The notes: generated from the letters alone by a model not told the origin. 30,824 nt of DNA from Phytophthora sp. 'mugwort' (GCA_033558025.1 JAUCEF010000124.1:1-30824); one strand, 5' to 3'; numbered from the stretch's first letter, positions 17,309 through 28,136 are shown. A program made the numbers and translations.

Positions 17309-17392
17309 GGAGAAATGGCTGAGTGGTTAAAAGCGGCAGACTGTAAATTTGTTGAAATATTTTCTACGTAGGTTCAAATCCTACTTTCTCCA
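17309..17392 (+). tRNA. trnY(gua): tRNA-Tyr (GUA)
   Basis: Acceptor GGAGAAA pairs perfectly with TTTCTCC, anticodon loop CTGTAAA giving GUA, long variable arm as in bacterial Tyr tRNAs, T-arm GTAGG-TTCAAAT-CCTAC. Confidence 0.95.
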
Positions 17393-17754
17393 ATAAAGAT
17401 CTAAAAAAAAAAAAGGATAAACAAATTAAAAAAAGGATAAAAAGATAAAATATCTTTAAATAGTTAAGTTAAAAAGATATTTATCTTTTCAACAAAAAAT
17501 TCAAAAACATATTTAGGGGGGGATCCTTTTCAAAAAATAATATTTTTTTTTCGTGATACAAAGAAATTTTTATTAATAACTAATTGAATTTTTAAAAATT
17601 AAAAAATTTTAATCCTTTAAGACAATATAAGACAATATAAGACAATATAAGACAATATAAGACAATATAAGACAAAAATTAATATAAGAATGTTATAATA
17701 TTAAATTTTTAAATATTTGTTATTTTAAAAATTAATATTAAATAATTAATATAA
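17393..17754 (+). promoter_or_regulatory. Control-like spacer between trnY and rns
   Basis: About 360 bp without a gene. It contains two AAAAAAGGATAA-like direct repeats (near 17411 and 17431), two small hairpins (17441-17457 and 17472-17489) that compete with a third pairing (17448-17457 with 17473-17482), a run of seven G (17516-17522) in an otherwise GC-poor stretch, and a tandem array of a 10-bp unit (17621-17675). It sits directly before rns, so transcription start or rRNA processing is plausible; no promoter consensus is known to me for this lineage. Confidence 0.5.
17621..17675 (+). repeat. Five tandem copies of a 10-bp unit
   Basis: GACAATATAA occurs five times head to tail (17621-17670), then a partial GACAA. 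The 10-bp period is close to one helical turn, so each copy faces the same side of the DNA, which suits protein binding. It starts about 135 bp before rns. Confidence 0.95.
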
Positions 17755-18615
17755 AACTTAAATAGAGTTTGATCCTGGCTCAGAATAAATGCTATCGGTA
17801 TGCTTAACACATGCAAGTTGAATGTTTTTAAAACATAGCGAACGGGTGAGTAACACGTGAATTATCTACCTTTTAATTCAGAATAATTATTTTTATAAAA
17901 ATACTGAATAAATTAATTAAAGTTTTTAACGTTAAAAGATGAGTTTGCGCAAGATTATGGTAGTTGGTAGTTTAATAGACAACCAAGCCTATTATCTTTA
18001 GCTGGTTTGAAAGAATGATCAGCCACATTGGGACTGAGACACGGCCCAAACTTTTTTAAAGGCAGCAGTGGGGAATTTTGGACAATGAGCGGAAGCTTGA
18101 TCCAGCAATACCGAGTGGGTGATGACGGCTAATTAGGTTGTAAAGCTCTTTCATTAAGGAGGAAAATGACAGTACTTAAAAAAGAAGTTCCGGCTAATAC
18201 CCGTGCCAGCAGCCGCGGTAATACGGGAGGAGCGAGCATTATTCGGGATGATTAGGCGTAAAGGGTTTGTAGGTAGTTTTTTAAGTTGAAAGAAACAAAT
18301 TAAAGCTCAACTTTATACATTTTTTCAAAACTGATAAACTGGAGTATAAATAGAGGATAATGGAATTTCTATTGGAGTGATAAAATACGTTGATAATAGA
18401 AGGAAGACCTATGGCGAAGGCAATTATCTGGGTATATACTGACACTGAGAAACGAAAGCTTGGGTAGCGAACGGGATTAGAGACCCCGGTAGTCCATGCT
18501 GTAAACGATGAGTGCTAATATTTAGAATTTTTAGATATAACAGCTAACGCGTTAAGCACTCCGCCTGAAAAGTATAATCGCAAGATTGAAATTCAAAGGA
18601 ATTGACGGGAGTCTA

Positions 18616-18647
<32 letters not shown>

Positions 18648-19266
18648 AATACGCGCAGAACCTTACCAACTCTTGCTAATTTTTATTTAAAATTTTTATA
18701 TAAAAAACAGGTGTTGCATGGCTGTCGTCAGCTCGTGTTGTGAAATGTTTGGTTAAATCCTTTAACGAGCGCAACCCCTATGATTAGTTACTAATTTATT
18801 ATAAATAGATAAAAGTACTCTAATGAAAAAATTAATGATAGGTTAATGGAAGGTGGGGATGACGTCAAGTCTTCATGGCCCTTATGAGTTGGGCTACACA
18901 CGTGCTACAATGATAATTACAATGAGAAGCAATAATGATATAAGTTGGAGCAAATCTTCAAAAATTATCTTAGTTCGAATTAAGGGCTGAAACTCGCCCT
19001 TATGAAGTTGGAATCGCTAGTAATCGCAGAACAGCATGCTGCGGTGAATATGTTACTGGACTTTGTACACACCGCCCGTCACATCAGGGAAGTTGATTGT
19101 TTTTAAAATAATTTTTAATTCTTTTATAAAATTTAATAATTATTTAAATAAAATAATTTAAAATTTTTATAAAATAAATTATAATTCCTAAAAAGTGGTT
19201 AGTAACTTTGATGAAGTCGTAACAAGGTAGTCGTAGGGGAACCTGTGTCTGGAAGAGATCTTTAAG
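17755..19266 (+). rRNA. rns: Small subunit ribosomal RNA
   Basis: About 1.5 kb, bacterial 16S type. Conserved blocks seen: AGAGTTTGATCCTGGCTCAG at the 5' end, GTGCCAGCAGCCGCGGTAAT, the 900-region AATTGACGGGAGTCTACACA, GGCTGTCGTCAGCTCGTG, and GTACACACCGCCCGTCAC followed by GAAGTCGTAACAAGGTA. The 3' tail reads GGAACCTGTGTCTGGAAGAG, without the CCTCC anti-Shine-Dalgarno. The region 19100-19190 is an AT-rich helix 44. Ends are good to about 10 nt. Confidence 0.97.
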
Positions 19267-19293
19267 CATTCTTAAATTAAAATTAAAAGTCTT

Positions 19294-19365
19294 AGGAAAA
19301 TAGTTTAATTGGTAAAATCATAGTCTCCAAAATTATTGTTATGGGTTCAAGTCCCATTTTTCCTG
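19294..19365 (+). tRNA. trnW(cca): tRNA-Trp (CCA)
   Basis: Acceptor AGGAAAA pairs perfectly with TTTTCCT, anticodon loop CTCCAAA giving CCA, T-arm ATGGG-TTCAAGT-CCCAT. Anticodon CCA (not UCA) fits a standard code with TGA as stop. Confidence 0.95.
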
Positions 19366-19506
19366 TTTATTATAAAATATTATAAATCAAAAAAATTTTA
19401 TAATATCTGAAATTAATTAAATTCAAGTTATAAAAATAAAATTTTATTTAAAATACTTTTTAATCAAAGGGAATTTAAATTTAGATTTATAATATTTTAT
19501 AATAAA
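19366..19506. repeat. 23-bp exact inverted repeat in the trnW-cox2 spacer
   Basis: Bases 19366-19388 are the exact reverse complement of 19484-19506, with 95 bp between the arms. One arm begins directly after the trnW discriminator base. The match includes a C/G pair at the inner end, so it is not purely A/T. Confidence 0.85.
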
Positions 19507-19957
19507 TATAGTTTTATATGTTTAAAATAAAAATATTATTATAAATATTCAATTTTAAAATTACTCCATTATTCCTAAAAAAATATTCATAAACAGATTA
19601 ATTAATGTTTATATTAAGAAAACATTCTCAATATTAAATAATTTTAATTTATTAGTTAATATTATTGATTAATCGTTAAATGAATACTCTTTAAATAATT
19701 ATTATTTCATTTTTATTATATTCTACATTAATATTTATTATTGTATATAAAAACATTTTAAAAATAATATGATTATTTAATATAAATTATTTTAATTTTT
19801 AAAAAATTTTATATTCTTTAAGAAAAAAAAAAAATAATTCAATTATTTTTACAATATAAATAATAAAATTTATATTTTTTCTTGAATATTAATATTCAAA
19901 AACTCTTAATTTTGTATATATTAAAAATTAAATAAAATAATAAATTTCAAGTATATT
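19366..19957. other. 590-bp AT-rich spacer between trnW and cox2
   Basis: No ORF longer than a dozen codons and no tRNA T-loop motif was seen on either strand. It contains a 23-bp exact inverted repeat (19366-19388 with 19484-19506). It is the largest gene-free stretch of the window, so it may hold a promoter or origin element. Confidence 0.6.
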
Positions 19958-20734
19958 ATGACAATAATAAATTATATAAATAATCAATTCACTTTTTTAG
20001 ATATGGCTGAACCTTGGCAATTAGGTTTTCAAGATCCAGCAACACCTGTTATGGAAGGTATTATTAATTTTCATCATGATTTAATGTTTTTTTTAATTAT
20101 GATTACTGTATTTGTTTGTTGGATGTTATTTAGAGTTATTACTCTTTTTGATGAAAAAAAAAATAAAATTCCAGCAACAATTGTACATGGTGCTACTATT
20201 GAAATTATTTGGACTTCTATTCCAGCCTTAATTTTATTAACGGTAGCTATTCCATCTTTTGCTTTATTATATTCAATGGATGAAGTAATTGATCCTATTA
20301 TTACTTTAAAAGTAATTGGTAGTCAATGGTATTGGAGTTATGAATATTCAGATAATTTAGAATTTTCTGATGAACCTTTAATTTTTGATAGTTATATGAT
20401 TCAAGAAGATGATTTAGCAATAGGTCAATTTAGAATTTTAGAAGTTGATAATCGTGTGGTTGTTCCAACTAATAGTCATATTCGAGTATTAATTACTGCT
20501 TCAGATGTTTTACATTCATGGGCAATACCTTCATTAGGTATAAAATTAGATGCTTGTCCTGGTCGTTTAAATCAAACATCAATGTTTATTAAACGTGAAG
20601 GTGTTTTTTATGGACAATGTAGTGAAATTTGTGGAGTAAATCATGGATTTATGCCTATTGTTGTAGAAGCTGTTTCATTAGAAGATTATTTAATTTGGTT
20701 AAAAAATAAAATCAATTTTGATTTTAATATATAA
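19958..20734 (+). CDS. cox2: Cytochrome c oxidase subunit 2
   Basis: Encodes 258 residues. Two N-terminal membrane helices (about 38-62 and 82-105) anchor the intermembrane-space cupredoxin domain. The aromatic loop [10 protein letters not shown] (121-130) is intact, and the CuA ligands H186, C221, E223, C225, H229, M232 are all present. The protein ends shortly after the domain, as usual. The sequence [18 protein letters not shown] fits stramenopile Cox2. Not fused to cox1, unlike Acanthamoeba. A small hairpin (20722-20740) spans the stop. Confidence 0.98.
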   Translation: MTIINYINNQFTFLDMAEPWQLGFQDPATPVMEGIINFHHDLMFFLIMITVFVCWMLFRVITLFDEKKNKIPATIVHGATIEIIWTSIPALILLTVAIPSFALLYSMDEVIDPIITLKVIGSQWYWSYEYSDNLEFSDEPLIFDSYMIQEDDLAIGQFRILEVDNRVVVPTNSHIRVLITASDVLHSWAIPSLGIKLDACPGRLNQTSMFIKREGVFYGQCSEICGVNHGFMPIVVEAVSLEDYLIWLKNKINFDFNI

Positions 20735-20747
20735 TTAAAAAATTTTT

Positions 20748-20846
20748 ATGGTATTTAAAATCATTGGTATAATTTTTTTAATATTATTACTATTTACTGA
20801 TATTAAAAAATTAATTAATAAAATCAAACAATTTTTCAATAAATAA
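20748..20846 (+). CDS. 32-residue membrane peptide, TatA-like (ORF32)
   Basis: ATG to TAA encodes 32 residues: a hydrophobic helix (IIGIIFLILLLF), a short hinge (TD), then an amphipathic basic helix (IKKLINKIKQFFNK). This is the layout of TatA, whose hinge typically reads LLFGxKKL; here LLFTDIKKL. The usual hinge glycine is missing and the protein is far shorter than normal TatA. From memory, oomycete mitochondrial genomes carry an unassigned ORF of about this size in the cox2-cox1 spacer, which would support it being real. Starts 13 nt after cox2. tatC is present in the same genome. Confidence 0.55.
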   Translation: MVFKIIGIIFLILLLFTDIKKLINKIKQFFNK

Positions 20847-20956
20847 AAATAATTTATTTTTTTGATAATAAAAAATTAAAAAAACCAACGCTTTTTTTGA
20901 TTTAAAAATAAAATATATAATTTTGCATTTAAAATAAAATTTAAAAATATAAATAA

Positions 20957-22435
<1,479 letters not shown>

Positions 22436-22445
22436 AAAAAATTTT

Positions 22446-22487
22446 TATAATTATTAATAATTAAATTAATCTTTATTAATAATTATA
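22446..22487 (+). terminator. 15-bp hairpin after cox1
   Basis: Bases 22446-22460 are the exact reverse complement of 22473-22487, with a 12-nt loop. It lies 10 nt after the cox1 stop. All A-T pairs. Probable 3' end or processing signal. Confidence 0.5.
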
Positions 22488-22511
22488 TTAAAAATTTTTA
22501 ATTTAATTAAT

Positions 22512-22524
22512 ACCGTTTTACGGT
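22512..22524 (+). other. Small GC hairpin in the cox1-ORF137 spacer
   Basis: ACCGT pairs with ACGGT around a TTT loop, 77 nt after the cox1 stop. GC pairs stand out in this spacer (22436-22677), where nothing else but AT-rich sequence and the hairpin at 22446 was seen. Confidence 0.4.
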
Positions 22525-22677
22525 GTTTTATAAAAATTTAAAATTTTTATATTATTTAAGAGAAAAAAATATTAGTAAAATTTAAATAAAAAAAAATATT
22601 AAATCTCAAAAATTAAATCAAATAAAAATTTAATTAATAACAAATTAATTATTAATAAAATAATTTAAATTATAATT

Positions 22678-23091
22678 ATGGATATCGAAAATATTTTAAT
22701 AGACTTAAACAATGACAACAATAATATTGAAAAACACGAATCACAAGAACAAACATCAAATTATATAAAATATATAATATTTATAATAGGTGCCTTTTTT
22801 ATTTTAGGTTTAACTATTTTTTTAATTTATTTCAATAGCGATTTTCCAATAGTTTCTGCATTACAGGATTTAAGGAATATCGTCGATGATGAAACTTTCA
22901 ATCAAATAAAACAAGTTGTTTTAAAAATGTTACGTGAACCTGAAAAAAGGGCGGCTGGATTAAATTTATTAGAATTATTAAAACTAACTATTCATCCAAG
23001 ACATTTATTAAAAGATAATCCACAAGAATTTGAAAAAATGATGACTCATTTAATTAAAATTTTAATTTCTATTTTTAAAGAAGATGGCTAA
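22678..23091 (+). CDS. Unassigned single-span membrane protein (ORF137)
   Basis: Encodes 137 residues. An acidic, N-rich N-terminus (1-31) is followed by one membrane helix (about 32-52), the sequence FNSDFPIVSALQDLRNIVDD, and a helical, mixed-charge domain to the end (LREPEKRAAGLNLLELLKLTIHPRHLL). Codons with C (GAC, AAC, AGC, GTC) are more common than in neighbouring genes, which hints at a different history. No family recognised. A perfect hairpin lies 3 nt after its stop, supporting that it is an expressed gene with a defined 3' end. Confidence 0.7.
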   Translation: MDIENILIDLNNDNNNIEKHESQEQTSNYIKYIIFIIGAFFILGLTIFLIYFNSDFPIVSALQDLRNIVDDETFNQIKQVVLKMLREPEKRAAGLNLLELLKLTIHPRHLLKDNPQEFEKMMTHLIKILISIFKEDG

Positions 23092-23093
23092 AA

Positions 23094-23121
23094 AAACCTA
23101 TTTAATTTGTTAAATAGGTTT
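23094..23121 (+). terminator. 11-bp perfect hairpin after ORF137
   Basis: AAACCTATTTA (23094-23104) pairs with TAAATAGGTTT (23111-23121) around a 6-nt loop. It begins two bases after the ORF137 stop. It contains GC pairs, so it is a stronger fold than most here. It is also the last plus-strand element before the strand switch, a fitting place for a terminator. Confidence 0.6.
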
Positions 23122-23502
23122 CTAGATATACAATATATACATTATGTAAATTTTTACCAATTAAAAACTAATTATGTGATTTTAAATTATAACTATGTTG
23201 ATATTAATTTAATTTTAGTTATTGAGTATTTAATAAAAATTAATCTATTTAAATATGTATGTCATCAATAACTTATGTTAAACCATCTTGATTAAAAGTT
23301 ATAGAATTAGCAATAATAATATTCTGTATTTATATTAAATTTGTAAGTGAACGCATTCTTCTTATATTTTTTAGAATATTTATTGAAAAAAATTGATTTT
23401 TTTAATTTATTATTTCTTAAAAAATTTAAATTTTATTATTTATATTATAAAAATAATTGAATTATTTTTTTTTTAAGAATGAAATTTTTAAATAAAACTA
23501 AT
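23122..23502. other. 380-bp spacer at the plus/minus convergence
   Basis: No ORF or tRNA was recognised. It separates the converging transcripts of ORF137 (+) and trnR-nad6 (-). It holds nested small inverted repeats: 23218-23225 with 23265-23272, and 23268-23274 with 23296-23302. No 5S rRNA was identified in the window, and this is one of the places a very divergent one could hide. Confidence 0.5.
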
Positions 23503-23575
23503 TACAATCTCTTGGATTTGAACCAAGATTTTAAAGCTTAGAAGGCTAATACTCTACCAATTAAGTTAAGATTGT
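23503..23575 (-). tRNA. trnR(ucu): tRNA-Arg (UCU)
   Basis: Acceptor ACAATCT pairs perfectly with AGATTGT, anticodon loop CTTCTAA giving UCU, T-arm with TTCAAAT. It lies 17 nt after the nad6 stop. Confidence 0.95.
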
Positions 23576-23592
23576 TTTAGTTTTATTAAGAA

Positions 23593-24303
23593 TTAAACAG
23601 TTTTATCTGAATATACATTAAAAATAGCTTTTAATGCATCTCGTGAAAGTTGTTTATAAATATTTTGTTTTAAAAATTTTTTTTTTTCCTTTTTAGTTAA
23701 AGTAACCGCTCCTATTAAAGCTATTAATAATATAATACCTGCAACTAAAAAAAAAAAAGCATAATAACTATATAAAATTTGTCCAATTGTTTCAATATTT
23801 GTAATAGTATCTAATTGATAGATAAAATTTTTTAAAAAGGGTTTGACATCAACAAATATTTCAAAAGTACCTTTCATACTATCGTGAAAAAAAAATAAAG
23901 TATTTACTTTTTGAGTAAAAAAAGAATTATTTATTAAATGGTAATATGATGTAAAAACTTTACTAAACATAACAAACGTTTCTAAAAAAAAAATAAAACT
24001 AATTAAAAAAATAATTGGTAAATAACCAAAATTATTTTTTATTTTATTTTTATCAATTAAAACATTAACATCTAGCATCATAATAACAAATAAAAATAAT
24101 ACAGTAATAGCTCCTACATAAATAATAATTAACATTATTGATAAAAATTCAATTTCAGAAATTAATAATAATCCAGTTGAATTAGTAAAAACTAATATTA
24201 AAAAAAATGCAGAATATATTGTATTTGTAGAATATATTACAAATATAGCTGAAGTTAAAGCTATAGTTGAAAAAGTATAAAAGAAAATTGTTTCGAAATC
24301 CAT
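23593..24303 (-). CDS. nad6: NADH dehydrogenase subunit 6
   Basis: Encodes 236 residues with five hydrophobic helices. The conserved third-helix motif IIYVGAITVLFLFVIMMLDV is intact; the last helix (GIILLIALIGAVTLT) precedes a basic tail. Follows nad5 in genome order, but is transcribed after it on the minus strand, with 60 nt between them. Confidence 0.97.
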   Translation of the reverse strand: MDFETIFFYTFSTIALTSAIFVIYSTNTIYSAFFLILVFTNSTGLLLISEIEFLSIMLIIIYVGAITVLFLFVIMMLDVNVLIDKNKIKNNFGYLPIIFLISFIFFLETFVMFSKVFTSYYHLINNSFFTQKVNTLFFFHDSMKGTFEIFVDVKPFLKNFIYQLDTITNIETIGQILYSYYAFFFLVAGIILLIALIGAVTLTKKEKKKFLKQNIYKQLSRDALKAIFNVYSDKTV

Positions 24304-24334
24304 AATGTATTTAAATTATATAAATTTATAATTA

Positions 24335-24348
24335 TATCTTAAAAGATA
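24335..24348 (-). other. Small hairpin in the nad5-nad6 junction
   Basis: TATCTT pairs with AAGATA around AA. It lies between the nad5 stop and the nad6 start. Short, so weak; noted because similar positions elsewhere carry strong hairpins. Confidence 0.3.
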
Positions 24349-24363
24349 CATATTTTATTATTT

Positions 24364-26359
24364 TTATTTAATTAATAAAAAAATAAATAAAAATAATAAA
24401 ATAGTAATAATATTAAAAAAATAAATAATAGAAAAAAAAATAATATTTATTAAACAAATAATGCTAATTAACATTAATAATGAATAGTGATAAATATAAC
24501 CTGTTTGTAATAAAATTATTTTTTGACTTAAGAAAGAAAAAACGGTTATTAAACCAAAAGGACCACACATTTCAATTAAACCTTTATCAATCATTTTATA
24601 TGTTACATTATAACCAACTTTTAATATATATTGATTAATAAATTCATAATAAATTTTATCAAAATACCATTTTCTATTTAAAAAATTATAAAAATAAAGA
24701 CCATATTTTGAAATTTTTAAGTTATATAAAAATCTAAATTTAAAAAAATATAAATAAAAGGCACAAAATAAGCCACAAAAACTTAAAATAACAGGTAATA
24801 ATTTAAAAAATGTTGGTAAAAATTCAGCATCAATCATTTGATTATTAAATGGATTTATATAAATTGAGTTATTCCAAAAATTTGAACCTAACCCAACAAA
24901 CATATCTTTAGAAATATAACCTATAAAAATACTACCAAATGCTAAAACTCCTAAAGGAATACCCATTTCTAATGGAACATCATGTGCATTTTTAATAACA
25001 TTTTTATAGGCATTAGTTTCACTTAAAAAAGCAAAAAATAATAAACGTGTTGAATAGAATGCCGTAAAAAATGCACCAATAGTACCCAACCAATAAGCAA
25101 AATGACCTGTTTCACTAAAACTTGAAAATGCAACTTCTAATATTAAATCTTTAGAATAAAAACCAGTTAAAAAAGGAAAACCCATTAAAGATAATGAACC
25201 TATTAAAAACATTATATAAGTAAAAGGTAAAATTCTTCTTAAACCACCCATTTTTCTTATATCTTGTTCATCACCCATAGCATGAATTACAGCACCGGAA
25301 CATAAAAATAATAATGCTTTAAAATATGCATGATTTGATAAATGAAAAATAGCTAAAGGATAATTTGATAATCCACAAGCAAAAAACATATAACCTAATT
25401 GACTACAAGTAGAATAGGCAACTATTTTTTTAAAATCATTTTGTACTAGACCAATTGTACTTGAGAAAAAGGCTGTAGAAGCTCCAATAATTGTAATAAC
25501 TTTTAAAGAAAACATTGAATATTCAAACATTGGTGAACAACGTGCAATTAAATAAACACCAGCAGTTACCATAGTCGCTGCATGGATTAATGCCGAAACC
25601 GGCGTAGGTCCTTCCATAGCATCGGGTAACCATAAATGTAAAAAAATTTGAGCAGATTTACCCATAGCACCTATAAAAATTAAAATACACGCAACATCAA
25701 TAATACTTAAAATATAATTAAAAAAAATAAATTTAAAATCTTTAACAATAGAAATTGCTGCAAATGTACTAAAATATTCAATAGTTCTAATATTATAAAA
25801 AACAGTTAATACACCTAATAATAAGATTAAATCACTAATTCGATTAACTAACATAGCTTTTATAGCTGCTTTATTCGCTTGTAAACGTGTAAACCAAAAA
25901 TTAATTAATAAATATGAACAAAAACCAACACCTTCCCATCCAACAAACATTTGCATAAAATTATCACCTGTAACTAATATAATCATAAAAAAAGTAAATA
26001 GTGATAAATATGACATAAATCTAGATAAATGTGGATCATGATCCATATATTTAGAAGAATATAAATGAACTAAAGTTGAAATACTTGTTACAACAATTAA
26101 CATTATCATAGTTAAACTATCAAATAAAAAACACCAATTACAATTAAATAAACCACTATTAATCCAATTTGAAATATAAATAATATACTCATATTCATTT
26201 GTAATTGAATTATATATAATAATAAATGAAAAAAGACAACTTAAAAAAGTTGTTAATGTGGTTATAAATACAGAACCTTTACGGCCAATATAAAAACCAA
26301 ATAATCCAGAAGCTACTGAACCTAAAAAAGGTAAAAAAAATTAAAGTTAATAATAACAT
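24364..26359 (-). CDS. nad5: NADH dehydrogenase subunit 5, frame break near the 5' end
   Basis: Encodes about 664 residues, the usual length, if the first codons are joined. A clean frame with an ATG runs only from 26109 (581 residues), but the conserved N-terminus continues upstream without a stop: PFLGSVASGLFGFYIGRKGS is clearly Nad5. The expected start is ATG 26357-26359 (MLLLTLI), in another frame. The two frames meet in a run of eight T in the gene (26333-26340); seven T would join them. Antiporter-like helices and the motif ALIHAATMVTAGVYLIAR are intact. Confidence 0.93.
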
Positions 26360-26563
26360 AATAGAATAAAATAAATTTAAATTATTTAAAAATATAATAA
26401 TAATTTTAAAATAATTCTTCTTAAAGAATAAATATTTTTTAAAAAATTAATATTAGAATAATATTTAAAATTATTTTCTATATAGAAAATAATTAATTTT
26501 TATCTGTTATGTTTTATTTACAAAATATTATAATTATTTTTTATTAATAAAAAAATAATTATA
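26360..26563. other. Spacer between atp1 and nad5 with two large palindromes
   Basis: On the minus strand this is the region after the atp1 stop and before nad5. It holds a 26-bp perfect palindrome (26469-26494) and most of a 23-bp hairpin (26520-26572). No ORF or tRNA was recognised. Confidence 0.6.
26469..26494. repeat. 26-bp perfect palindrome
   Basis: Reads the same on both strands, centred between 26481 and 26482, and includes a G/C pair in each half (TTTTCTATATAGAAAA core). It can form a cruciform or, in RNA, a hairpin with a small loop. Lies about 70 nt after the atp1 stop. Confidence 0.85.
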
Positions 26564-26572
26564 TTATTTTGT
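26520..26572 (-). terminator. 23-bp hairpin across the atp1 stop codon
   Basis: Bases 26520-26542 pair with 26550-26572, 22 of 23 positions, with a 7-nt loop. The atp1 stop (26564-26566) is in one arm. Same arrangement as at nad4L and nad4. Confidence 0.55.
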
Positions 26573-28091
26573 AATAAAATTATTAGTAAAATTTGTTGCT
26601 AAAATATTAAGTTTTTTTTCTAATTCTTTAGATATTTCTTTTTTATTTAAGATTTCTTCTAAAATATTAAAATGATTATTTTTTATAAAATTTAACCAAC
26701 TAATTCAAAACTTGAAATTTTATCAACAGCAATTTTATCTAAGAAACCACGTACACCTAAATAAATAATTACAATTTGATTTTCAACAGATAACGGTATA
26801 TTTAAACCTTGTTTTAACATTTCTGTTAATCTAATCCTCTATTTAATTGTTGTTGAGTTGTAGCATCTAAATCAGAACCAAATTGAGCAAATGCTTGTAC
26901 TTCTCTAAATTGTGCTAATTCTAATTTCATTGTACCAGCAATTTGTTTCATAGCTTTAATTTGTGCAGAAGAACCAACACGACTTACAGATAATCCAACA
27001 CTAATTGCAGGTCTTTGACCTTCATTAAATAATTCTGTTTCTAAAAAAATTTGTCCATCAGTAATTGAAATAACATTTGTTGGAATATAAGCAGAAACAT
27101 CTCCAGCTTGTGTTTCAATAATAGGTAATGCGGTTAATGAACCACCACCAATTTTTTTATTCATTTTAGCAGCTCTTTCTAATAAACGAGAGTGTAAATA
27201 AAAAACATCTCCAGGATAAGCTTCTCTACCTGGAGGTCTTCTTAATAATAAAGACATTTGTCTATAAGCTACCGCTTGTTTTGATAAATCATCATAGAAA
27301 ATAACAGCATGTTTACCATTATCTCTAAAATATTCACCTAAAGCACAACCAGTATATGGAGCTAAATATTGTAAGGGTGCTGAATCTGAAGCAGTAGCCG
27401 CTACAATAACAGAAAAAAACATTGCATTTTTTTCTTCTAAAGTTTTTGTTAATTCAGCAATTGTTGATCTTTTTTGACCAACACCTACATAAATACAATA
27501 TAATTGATTATTTATATCTTTTTTTAAATGAGGTTCTCTTTGATTAATTATAGTATCAATAGCAATAGATGTTTTACCTGTTTGTCTATCACCAATAATT
27601 AATTCCCTTTGACCACGACCAATAGGAATTAAACTATCTACAGCTTTTAAACCTGTTTGTACAGGTTGTTTAACACTTTCTCTAGGCATAATACCTGGAG
27701 CTTTAACTTCAACTCTACTTTCTAATTTACTGTTAATTTGACCTTTACCATCAATGGGTTGTCCTAAAGCATCAACTACTCTACCTAATACTTCAGGTCC
27801 TACAGGTACACTAACAATAGATCCAGTTCTTCGTACAAAATTACCTTCTTGAATTTCTCTATCATTACTAAAAACAACAACACCAACAACATCAGGTTCT
27901 AAATTTAAAGCCATTCCTTTAATATTACCATTATTAAATTCAACCATTTCACCTGCTTGAATTTTAGTTAAACCATAACATCTTGCAATACCATCACTCA
28001 TTGAAAGAACAATACCTGTTTCTTGTAAACTTTTTTCATCTTTATATTTTTTAATATTTGATTCCAGTATATATGATAATTCAATAGCCAT
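26564..28091 (-). CDS. atp1: ATP synthase F1 alpha subunit, two frame breaks near the 3' end
   Basis: Encodes about 508 residues, the family's length, when three frames are joined. The first 420 residues are intact: beta-barrel domain, Walker A GDRQTGKT (167-174), and [13 protein letters not shown] with the arginine finger. After LNRGL one base is missing (near 26831), and the frame resumes as [14 protein letters not shown] through DKISSFEL. A second base is missing near 26700, after which [16 protein letters not shown] to FITK and the stop at 26564 follow. The conserved C-terminal sequence is present in full, so this is not a decayed gene: sequence error or recoding is likelier. Confidence 0.94.
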
Positions 28092-28117
28092 AGAGGTTAT
28101 TAAATTATCATATTATT

Positions 28118-28136
28118 TAATAATTATAAATTATTA
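28118..28136 (-). other. Small hairpin upstream of atp1
   Basis: TAATAATT pairs with AATTATTA around ATA. It lies between trnE and the atp1 start, in the 79-nt leader. A-T only, weak. Confidence 0.25.

Noticed and set aside
17621..17675. CRISPR-like array
   Set aside because: The 10-bp units are directly adjacent, without spacers, and this is an organelle genome.
26564..28091. atp1 as a decayed pseudogene
   Set aside because: Protein sequence on both sides of each break is conserved and no in-frame stops occur within the blocks, so decay is unlikely.
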